Source: Candidatus Bathyarchaeota archaeon (GTDB taxonomy: Archaea; Thermoproteota; Bathyarchaeia; 40CM-2-53-6; RBG-13-38-9). From it: 6,114 nucleotides of DNA. The notes below the pieces were generated by a model. That model made no database searches. It was not told the DNA's origin and was given only the letters and a program-made list of their open reading frames with translations. Made by a program: the position numbers and the translations under genes. This document shows, one piece after another, positions 1 through 5,495 of the stretch (the first letter of the stretch is position 1; each line of letters begins with the position of its first letter). The DNA is taken from positions 1-6,114 of the forward strand of contig JAPKYM010000351.1 in assembly GCA_026394315.1 (NCBI GenBank), in the 5' to 3' direction.

Positions 1-468
1 GTTGTTTGTTACCGTGCCATTAACATGGTAATTCCCATTACCATCGGTAAAGTTTGAAGTCGCTGTGGCACTCAGTCTGTAAGGCAAGTTACCAAGACGG
101 TCATCAGTGACTAGGCTAAGCGTGTAGCCAATATCGACTAGGCTAGATTTTGCCGAATCTGCCAGAACGATGTTGAATGAAGCTTTCTCTCCGGGCTTAA
201 TCGTGTCAAGCGTGGTAAATGCCTTTGCAGATGCAAAAGATGAGTATCCAGAGGTGAAAGAGGCGGTAACGTACACGACTCGGCTCATATTATCCGCAAG
301 GGGGTTGTTCACCTCACCGAAGACATGATACCATCCATTTGAGTCTATCATGTGGGTGGTACTTGATACCGGAGTAACTGAAATAGCTCCTTTAACTTGG
401 AAGCCGCTAGAGGAAAGACAAAATCCTGCGAGAACAGCCAGAAGTATTAGGCTTTTGTTTATGGCCAT
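1..468 (-). CDS. Secreted FxLYD-like repeat protein, 3' end cut by the window edge
   Basis: The reading frame is open from ATG 468 to the left edge, giving 156 residues, with the C-terminus missing. A signal peptide covers about residues 5-25 (SLILLAVLAGF core), so the protein is exported. Residues 47-100 look like an FxLYD-type beta domain: WYHVFGEVNNPLADN, then an alternating hydrophobic strand (VVYVTASF), then the hallmark IKPGEKASFNI. A second copy begins at residue 147 (YHVNGTVTNN), so at least two tandem domains are likely. Such domains are common on archaeal and bacterial surface proteins, and their role is usually structural or unknown. An in-frame TGA lies two codons upstream of the ATG, which fixes this as the most upstream start. 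The only cysteine is in the signal peptide (Cys17), and the residues before it (AGF) do not form a lipobox. The family call is from pattern, not alignment. Confidence 0.75.
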   Translation of the reverse strand, partial: MAINKSLILLAVLAGFCLSSSGFQVKGAISVTPVSSTTHMIDSNGWYHVFGEVNNPLADNMSRVVYVTASFTSGYSSFASAKAFTTLDTIKPGEKASFNIVLADSAKSSLVDIGYTLSLVTDDRLGNLPYRLSATATSNFTDGNGNYHVNGTVTNN

Positions 469-501
469 AGCTCAAGCCACTATAACTCTGATCATCTCGT
501 T

Positions 502-511
502 GTTATTTAGT
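502..511 (-). promoter_or_regulatory. TATA-like box for the FxLYD-like gene
   Basis: Read on the minus strand this is actaaataac, preceded by a purine-rich gaaaaga that could serve as a BRE. Its centre lies about 39 bases before ATG 468. An archaeal start site 25-27 bases downstream would give a leader of roughly a dozen bases. The call rests on base composition and spacing only. Confidence 0.3.
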
Positions 512-718
512 TCTTTTCGAGGGGACGTAACCCAGATTTCCTGTGGAAGTCCCTTTTGAGGTATGGAGAAAACTCCGGTGTTATCGCGCGCTGGGGTCAC
601 GTAGTGTTGTCCAGCACAGGCGGATCGATCGAGACTCAGGACTTCACGTAGAATAAAGAATGGCCTGAATTTGACCTACCCAGTCTGTAGGCGCGCTTTC
701 TCTCCTCGGGTAGTCCAG

Positions 719-1156
719 TTATTTTCCAGCTATACCTGCTATAGCCCCTATGACTCCAATAACTAGCGCTAGTAACCCCACGAGCATTATCACCCATGGC
801 CAGTATGGCATAGTGAAGAAGTAGACAAGCACCAAGTAAACATTGACTAGCGAGGCTAGGAATACTATGATGCCACCCAACGCCAGAAATCGATGCCAGA
901 TCAGGAACGCCCCTAGCAAGATGATCGCACCAAGGACCAAACCCAGTACTACTCCTCCATAGATATAGGTGGAGAGCCATGAAGGAACATCTCCTGGGAA
1001 GAGCAAGCCGAGAACTGTTGCCATAACACCTGCAACCATGGTCAGTATGCCTGCGAATATCGATAACGCAAATCCTTTGACGGCCCTAGGCCTCGGAAGA
1101 AATGTCGGCGTAGGGAGTACCGGCACGGGCATCATAAGTGATAACTCACTGCTCAT
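719..1156 (-). CDS. Small four-helix membrane protein, function unknown
   Basis: The protein has 145 residues from ATG 1156. A short proline-rich head (MMPVPVLPTPTFLPRPR, residues 8-24) precedes four predicted membrane helices at about 27-52, 65-86, 91-114 and 119-142. It ends right after the last helix (GAIAGIAGK). There are no cysteines and few charged residues. I recognise no enzyme motif. The pattern resembles small archaeal and bacterial four-helix families of unknown function, such as DUF4064- or DUF6114-like proteins, but I cannot assign one. A TTG at 1189 would add 11 residues. I prefer the ATG because a TATA-like box at 1190-1199 lies about 39 bases before it, so the TTG would be upstream of transcription. 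The gene sits alone, about 250 bases from the FxLYD gene and 173 bases from the thioredoxin-CcdA gene. Confidence 0.75.
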   Translation of the reverse strand: MSSELSLMMPVPVLPTPTFLPRPRAVKGFALSIFAGILTMVAGVMATVLGLLFPGDVPSWLSTYIYGGVVLGLVLGAIILLGAFLIWHRFLALGGIIVFLASLVNVYLVLVYFFTMPYWPWVIMLVGLLALVIGVIGAIAGIAGK

Positions 1157-1189
1157 CAGGTTCCCAACTACTACAGATAGTAGATTCAA

Positions 1190-1199
1190 TAATTCTTAA
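1190..1199 (-). promoter_or_regulatory. TATA-like box for the four-helix membrane protein
   Basis: On the minus strand this reads ttaagaatta, centred about 38 bases before ATG 1156. This is nearly the same distance as the box before the FxLYD gene. It supports choosing the ATG over the upstream TTG at 1189. Confidence 0.3.
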
Positions 1200-1329
1200 G
1201 ACTTTGGATATGCGTGCCTAAGTAGTGTGGCCTTCGATTAGGACTCTTAACCTAGATTATTTAGCGCTACCAACACGAAGCGTGCGCTAGTATGCGATCC
1301 TCGTCGAGCATTGACCGCAACTTGGCGTT

Positions 1330-2535
1330 TCACGGAATGACTAGAATAGCCGAAAGTATTAGGGCCGCACCGATTACCAATCTTTGGATGAGACGCCCTT
1401 TGAACTGGGCAGCATTAAGACGGTTGACTTTGATCATTCCTAGCCCAATGAGGGCGCCCATAAGGATAACCGGTGATGCCACTCCCAGAGTGAAAATCAT
1501 TATGTCCGTAAGTGGCGTAGTAGAATTCACCAGCAGCACGACTAGAAACGCCGCTATGCACGGCAGTTTTATCAATGAGAAGATTGCCCCGAGGACAAAA
1601 TCATATGCAGGACTATTCATTTCCCTGGTCTTCTCGAGAAGCCTTTTCAGTTGTCTGGGAGTTTTGAAAAGCGGCAATTTTGCCTCAATACTGCTGCCTC
1701 CTCCCCACCTCCTAGAATAGATGTCATGACCTACCTCAACGAAATGTAGTAGACCCATGATAACAAGGATAAACGCAATAAGCCATGTCAATGACACCAA
1801 AGAAGACATAACGACGGGATTCGAGACAATCAGGGAGAAGAAGATCAAGTAAGCGTAGATGAGGCCGACAGAGATCAGAGCAATCCTTCTTGCCACGCTC
1901 TTGAACGAAGTCTTGGTCGCTGTCGCGAAGAAGAATGATGCAAGTGCGATCAGACAGGGGTTGAAGCCGGAGATCGCTCCCAGCGCATACACTAAAGGCT
2001 GAGAGAACTTCGGTTCAACCTTTTTCGGGGCTATATCAACCAGAGACCCTTTTGTCAGATAGTAGACTGCCTTCTGAACCTTGACGTCGTTAAACGGTGG
2101 GTAATAGACAACGCCGACCCTGGAGTTGTGGACAACTAGTATTGATGCGCCTTTCTGGGTGCCTGATATGTTGAACGCTGAAAAGTAGGATTCACCGACA
2201 TCTTTCTTCCTGTAGTAGTTTAGAGCTCCAAATGCGACCTCCCCGAACGTGAGATTTCCCTGCCAGATCGGGTATGAGTTGGCGATGAAGAGATTCTTGC
2301 CCTCCTCGCACGAGGGGCAGGTTGTATAGTAGAGATAGGTCACGTGGGTCTTGTTGTCTGAGGGAATGCCGTTCTTCGGTTCGAAAAATATTGGGGCCGT
2401 TCCAAGATCCTTCTGTATCTGGGAACCTCCCGCTTCTGTAACTTTGTCCCCAAGTCTAGCCGCTGAGAACGCAGCATTCCAAGTCACTAGCAAGAGTAGA
2501 GCCACCGCAGCCAATGCAAAGAGAACGTACTTCAT
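1330..2535 (-). CDS. Thioredoxin-like/CcdA fusion: transmembrane thiol-disulfide electron carrier
   Basis: The protein has 401 residues from ATG 2535. An N-terminal membrane anchor (about 3-22) is followed by an extracytoplasmic thioredoxin-like domain (about 45-170) with the active site TTCPSCEEG, Cys73 and Cys76. A CcdA/DsbD-type six-helix module follows from about residue 180. Its two motif cysteines are Cys194 (SGFNPCLIA) and Cys326 (LIKLPCIAA), each preceded by proline as in that family. By family logic the membrane cysteines take electrons from cytoplasmic thioredoxin and pass them to the outer CPSC pair, keeping exported thiols reduced, for example in cytochrome c assembly or disulfide repair. 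The protein has exactly these four cysteines. A TTG at 2550 would add five residues (MNRKS). It has a partial GGTG about ten bases upstream and stays possible, whereas a weak TATA-like gtttacac about 38 bases before the ATG favours the shorter form. The physiological partner is unknown. Confidence 0.88.
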   Translation of the reverse strand: MKYVLFALAAVALLLLVTWNAAFSAARLGDKVTEAGGSQIQKDLGTAPIFFEPKNGIPSDNKTHVTYLYYTTCPSCEEGKNLFIANSYPIWQGNLTFGEVAFGALNYYRKKDVGESYFSAFNISGTQKGASILVVHNSRVGVVYYPPFNDVKVQKAVYYLTKGSLVDIAPKKVEPKFSQPLVYALGAISGFNPCLIALASFFFATATKTSFKSVARRIALISVGLIYAYLIFFSLIVSNPVVMSSLVSLTWLIAFILVIMGLLHFVEVGHDIYSRRWGGGSSIEAKLPLFKTPRQLKRLLEKTREMNSPAYDFVLGAIFSLIKLPCIAAFLVVLLVNSTTPLTDIMIFTLGVASPVILMGALIGLGMIKVNRLNAAQFKGRLIQRLVIGAALILSAILVIP

Positions 2536-2648
2536 GCTTTTTCTATTCAACTATTCTCGCCACCCATTGTGTAAACTCATACGGATGTCAACTATCAGTT
2601 CCCTCGAGAGGCAACTTACTCGGTACAGTTCAGTTGACGCAACATCGC

Positions 2649-4118
2649 TTAACGTTTGGCTTCCGAACCCAATCCGGTTACGAACCAATGTCGGAAAGGC
2701 CTACTAAAAGATTTGGTGGCGAGGAACACTAGGAACCCAAGGATTAGATACAAGGGGAGATACTCAAGTAACAGAATAGTATTTTGATCATAGTCAAGAG
2801 AGAATTGTGGCAGATAAGCGAGAACTACGGCTCCTGAGAAGTAGAGCCAGCCAACATCATTCCGGTTAAATCCCTTCAATGCCACAAAAGGCAGAAGCCA
2901 CAGGATGTACCATTGGAGGACAGTTGGCGCAACAAGAAGAAAAACCCCTAGAACTAGGATCGCGCCCTCGGCCACATCAGGAAGGCTCCGAAGCCGTTTC
3001 AACCTTAGAAGTACTGTGAAGGCAAGTAGGAAGATGAAATAGGTGCACAGTTTCGCTGGTACGCCGCCGATGCCTGCAGTAGCTAGTAAAGCTCGCACAA
3101 CTATGGATATTGATGAGTTGTAGGTGATGTTCTGGGAGTACCAGAATACCTGACTGAGCAGATTGATACCTGAAGAGCTGAATACTGGAAGAAGGATCAA
3201 CAGCGAAGACAAAACGTAGAACGATGTGAACTGCCTAAGGTTCCTCTTGCCTGAGCTTTTCACGTACTTAAGATATAATGGCAATAACAGAATTGGAAAG
3301 AGCTTCGACCAGCAAGCAAACGAATACGCCACCGAGGATAAACGGTAACGCTGCTTTGAGAGTAGAATCAGACTGAGTAGCAGGAAAAAGATTGGCAATG
3401 GTTCGATATGGCCGTTGCCTGCAGTCTCCACAACCAGCAAAGGTGACCATGCGTACAAGGTTAGGCTGGCAAGTCTGGAGTCAACTTCTGATTTGTGAAG
3501 AAGGATTGAAAGCACTAGTATGCTTAGTAGATCGATGGCGACGACTTCGGCTTTGATTCCTAGTGGATTATCGCCGTACAGTATGTAAGATCCTGCAAAC
3601 AGAAGTTGAGCGAGCGGAGGATATATTGTGAATGTGTTTTTGAACTCATAATCAGCGAAGAAAGGAACGTTTTTGAATGCATCAAGTTGGGCTGAGTCCG
3701 GCGTGTAGAGGTAAGGGTTCACTCCATGACTGAGTAGCCTTCCATCCCATAGAAAACGCATCACATCATGACTAAGGCTCGGCTTCAGAGGAAGCATAAT
3801 CAGCCTGAAAGCAACAGCGAACAGTAATATGAGAAGAATAGTCTTGGACTCAAGAGGCTGCCTGGAAGGCAACTTCTTCACAAAGAGAATTGAGCACACA
3901 TAGAAGACAAAGCAGAGAAGAAAAAGAGAAACGTAGGCTGATATGTTCCGGCCCAAATCCACGAGCGAGACAATAAGGGCATAGATCATTAGCTGGATGA
4001 AGCCAAGAAGAAGCAGAGGGCAGAGACTTCGTAACTTGGAATGTAGACTGAACTTATCTGCACTTTGGGGCAGTGATCCAGCATCATTTTCTGATCGATA
4101 GTGGTGCTTATGAACCAA
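2649..4118 (-). CDS. GT-C type polytopic glycosyltransferase (GT87/MptB-like mannosyltransferase)
   Basis: The protein has 489 residues and about a dozen membrane helices, starting near residue 34. The first large outer loop carries SHDVMRFLWDGR (116-127) and GVNPYLYTPD (132-141). This is the arrangement of GT-C enzymes that use polyprenyl-phosphate sugars, where an acidic residue, here probably Asp118, is catalytic. Further family-like motifs are IYPPLAQ (165-171), AGNGHIEP (233-240), SKLFPILLLP (271-280) and LQWYILWLLP (401-410). Likely role: transfer of mannose or another hexose from dolichyl phosphate to a lipid or glycan on the outer face of the membrane. The exact donor and acceptor cannot be read from sequence. 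The start is TTG: a TAA directly precedes it, and the first in-frame ATG is codon 44, inside the first helix. The gene lies 113 bases upstream of the thioredoxin-CcdA gene on the same strand. Confidence 0.85.
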   Translation of the reverse strand: MVHKHHYRSENDAGSLPQSADKFSLHSKLRSLCPLLLLGFIQLMIYALIVSLVDLGRNISAYVSLFLLCFVFYVCSILFVKKLPSRQPLESKTILLILLFAVAFRLIMLPLKPSLSHDVMRFLWDGRLLSHGVNPYLYTPDSAQLDAFKNVPFFADYEFKNTFTIYPPLAQLLFAGSYILYGDNPLGIKAEVVAIDLLSILVLSILLHKSEVDSRLASLTLYAWSPLLVVETAGNGHIEPLPIFFLLLSLILLSKQRYRLSSVAYSFACWSKLFPILLLPLYLKYVKSSGKRNLRQFTSFYVLSSLLILLPVFSSSGINLLSQVFWYSQNITYNSSISIVVRALLATAGIGGVPAKLCTYFIFLLAFTVLLRLKRLRSLPDVAEGAILVLGVFLLVAPTVLQWYILWLLPFVALKGFNRNDVGWLYFSGAVVLAYLPQFSLDYDQNTILLLEYLPLYLILGFLVFLATKSFSRPFRHWFVTGLGSEAKR

Positions 4119-4141
4119 TTACGCCCGGCTTCTCCAGCAAG

Positions 4142-4149
4142 TATGATAC
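4142..4149 (-). promoter_or_regulatory. Possible TATA box for the glycosyltransferase gene
   Basis: Minus-strand gtatcata is centred about 27 bases before TTG 4118. If used, transcription would begin at or very near the start codon, giving a leaderless message. A GGAG lies about 14 bases before the TTG, which is far for a Shine-Dalgarno site, so both readings remain open. Confidence 0.25.
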
Positions 4150-4196
4150 TCACTGGGCAGTTGAATCGCTCTTCGTGAGACGATGCCCTTTTTGGA

Positions 4197-4655
4197 TTAG
4201 TTCGGGAATCTAATTGATGACGCTCTCTTACGCTGTAGAATCAGCACCATCAACAGAGCCATTGATGTCACTATAGGTGTTAGGTATTCATGAAACTCTG
4301 GTATGGGTACACCTGATTGCTCCAAGTAGAAATTCAGTGTTTTTCCTGATCCGTCAGATACGCTGACTTGGCGGGTTACTACGTCATAGCCGTCAAGCCT
4401 GCAAGTAAGCACGTAGTCGCCTGTTGGAAGGAAAAATGTGTAATAGGATCCCGAGGTACGTGGTCTATAGACGCTGCTAGCACCGACTGCAGTGATATTG
4501 GCCCAACTCGTTTCCCGATAGTCACCCATATAATTCCTGGTGTATACCACTCCTTGGATAGAACCTCCTGCAAAGGCTTGCTCAAAATTCACAGCTAGAA
4601 CGGTGCACGACAGCAGAAACAGGATTGGCAACCATATTGAAGTTCTCAAAACCAC
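4197..4655 (-). CDS. Secreted carboxypeptidase-regulatory-like protein with PEF-CTERM-like tail
   Basis: The protein has 152 residues. A signal peptide runs to about residue 29 (LAVNFEQAFA, then G). Residues 31-112 form a carboxypeptidase-regulatory/CnaB-like beta sandwich: GSIQGVVYTR, a middle NITAVGASS strand, SGSYYTFFLPTGDYVLTCRLDGY, and a closing KTLNFYLE strand. The tail is tripartite: VPIPEF (116-121), a hydrophobic helix (about 124-140), then QRKR (141-144). This matches the layout of PEF-CTERM archaeosortase substrates, and a plain membrane anchor is the simpler alternative. No sortase gene is in the window. The start is GTG: an in-frame TAG lies two codons upstream and the first ATG is codon 43, inside the domain. 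A clear TATA-like box about 28 bases before the GTG suggests a leaderless message. It is probably a small surface-displayed binding or structural module with unknown partner. Confidence 0.8.
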   Translation of the reverse strand: MVLRTSIWLPILFLLSCTVLAVNFEQAFAGGSIQGVVYTRNYMGDYRETSWANITAVGASSVYRPRTSGSYYTFFLPTGDYVLTCRLDGYDVVTRQVSVSDGSGKTLNFYLEQSGVPIPEFHEYLTPIVTSMALLMVLILQRKRASSIRFPN

Positions 4656-4679
4656 TACCTAGAAATCGATTAACGCAGG

Positions 4680-4689
4680 ATATTAAAAA
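4680..4689 (-). promoter_or_regulatory. TATA box for the PEF-tailed secreted protein
   Basis: Minus-strand tttttaatat is the most AT-rich, TATA-like stretch in the divergent gap. Its centre lies about 28 bases before GTG 4655, the spacing expected if transcription starts at the initiation codon. Read on the plus strand (atattaaaaa) it could also place a start near 4710 for the gene at 4803, so the box might serve both directions. Confidence 0.45.
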
Positions 4690-4710
4690 ACTTGACTGCT
4701 TACAAGGTGA

Positions 4711-4764
4711 TATCCAAGCGAAAACAAGAGGTTTTTGAGCTTAAGCCTCAACGTATCTTGGATA
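4711..4764 (+). repeat. Inverted repeat enclosing two small hairpins in the divergent gap
   Basis: TATCCAAG (4711-4718) is an exact inverted copy of CTTGGATA (4757-4764). Inside lie AAAAC/GTTTT (4721-4725 with 4731-4735) and TTGAG/CTCAA (4735-4739 with 4747-4751), sharing one base. The loop of the second hairpin includes most of the palindrome GCTTAAGC (4739-4746). Together they can be drawn as a three-way junction. Stems are short and AT-rich, so chance is possible. It could be a structured RNA leader of the downstream gene or a DNA operator. Confidence 0.35.
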
Positions 4765-4788
4765 CCGCGTGCAGTACAAGTGAATGCC

Positions 4789-4793
4789 AGAGG
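4789..4793 (+). promoter_or_regulatory. Candidate Shine-Dalgarno site for the MetH-activation-like gene
   Basis: AGAGG lies nine bases before TTG 4803. Since no ATG occurs in this frame until codon 183, this purine-rich site helps support the TTG as the true start. It also suggests that this gene, unlike its divergent neighbour, has a leader. Confidence 0.4.
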
Positions 4794-4802
4794 CTTTAGC
4801 AT

Positions 4803-5468
4803 TTGATCGTATTGAATCAGGTCCCGCTTTCTTTCTCACTTGAGGGGGCTCTATCTGTTGGTGGATTGGGGCGAGTAGCCAATAAGATCAGCAATCTCGA
4901 CAATCTGCTCGACCAATGCAGGAACCTGGTGAAACCATCTGCAATCTATACTTACTTGAAGATAGACAGGCTGACTGACGATGTGGTCTTCTTAGAAGGC
5001 AACAAATGCCTCAGTAGCCAGAGACTCGTTCAAGAGCTCAAATGTGCAACCGAACTGGCACCCTTCATAGTGACGATAGGCCCAGACCTGGAGCGGAAAG
5101 TGAGCGAAATCGCTGCGAATCAGCTTCTTGACTCATGGGTTCTTGACAACTTTGGAACCTACACTCTGAGACTTCTTAACAAGCACATTGAGGAACGGAT
5201 ACGACGTGAGAAAGGTTGGAGGGTCTCGAAATTCAATCCAGGATCTACCCCGACGTGGAATCTTGAAGAGCAAGAAGTTCTTTTTGGCATATTCTCGAGG
5301 AAGAAGGTTGAAGATAGCATCGGTGTAACCCTTTCAGACAAATTTGTCATGCGCCCCAGAAAGTCCCTCTCTGGGGTGATCGCCCAGACAGAAAACGGTT
5401 ACCATAACTGCCAAGAATGCAGGAAGGAGTGTGAATACAGGCAGATGCCTTACAAGGGCCATGGATAA
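4803..5468 (+). CDS. Stand-alone MetH activation-domain-like protein with cysteine-rich tail
   Basis: The protein has 221 residues and is cytoplasmic, with no signal or membrane helix. The C-terminal half matches the vitamin B12-dependent methionine synthase activation domain: FNPGSTPTWNLEEQEVLF (144-161), then IGVTLSDKFVMRPRKSLSG (173-191), where the family has a PGY, EQ..LF, GV.L..S..M.P..S.SG pattern. In full-length MetH this domain binds S-adenosylmethionine and helps remethylate inactive cob(II)alamin. Free-standing versions exist in prokaryotes that split MetH or use other corrinoid methyltransferases. The family's PGY tyrosine is Ser148 here. The tail carries Cys203, Cys206 and Cys210 (NCQECRKEC), possibly a metal or iron-sulfur site. 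TTG is the most upstream start, because an in-frame TAG lies two codons before it. The partner corrinoid protein is not in the window. Confidence 0.82.
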   Translation: MIVLNQVPLSFSLEGALSVGGLGRVANKISNLDNLLDQCRNLVKPSAIYTYLKIDRLTDDVVFLEGNKCLSSQRLVQELKCATELAPFIVTIGPDLERKVSEIAANQLLDSWVLDNFGTYTLRLLNKHIEERIRREKGWRVSKFNPGSTPTWNLEEQEVLFGIFSRKKVEDSIGVTLSDKFVMRPRKSLSGVIAQTENGYHNCQECRKECEYRQMPYKGHG

Positions 5469-5495
5469 GGTCCTCCTCAGCCTTCCAGGCCATGC

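Noticed and set aside
597..651. Direct repeat TCACGTAG at 597 and 644
   Set aside because: There are only two copies of eight bases, with no third copy or matching flanks, so no array or attachment site.
469..718. Possible tRNA or small RNA gene in the widest gap
   Set aside because: No cloverleaf, anticodon arm or T-loop motif could be assembled on either strand, and no C/D box pair was convincing. Apart from the TATA-like box at 502-511 I see nothing there.
636..980. Minus-strand open frame of 114 codons
   Set aside because: It overlaps the four-helix membrane protein in another frame and reads as a shadow of its codon bias.
1292..1720. Plus-strand open frame of 142 codons
   Set aside because: It lies almost wholly antisense to the thioredoxin-CcdA gene, whose motifs and helices are clear, and its translation shows no domain-like pattern.
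2587..2638. 7-base inverted repeat GTCAACT/AGTTGAC with CTCGAG between, upstream of the thioredoxin-CcdA gene
   Set aside because: A 7-base match in a gap this size is expected by chance, and it lies well upstream of the likely TATA box.
2351..2732. Two overlapping plus-strand open frames across the gap between the thioredoxin-CcdA and glycosyltransferase genes
   Set aside because: Both are mostly antisense to the two flanking genes, have no convincing ribosome site, and translate to low-pattern sequence.
4163..4193. Hairpin (TCGCTC with GAGACGA, one bulge) followed by a T run, looking like a plus-strand terminator
   Set aside because: No plus-strand gene ends here. The flanking genes are both on the minus strand, where the T run becomes an A run.
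4784..4843. ATG 4784 as an alternative start near the activation-domain gene
   Set aside because: It is in a different frame and reaches a stop after 19 codons.
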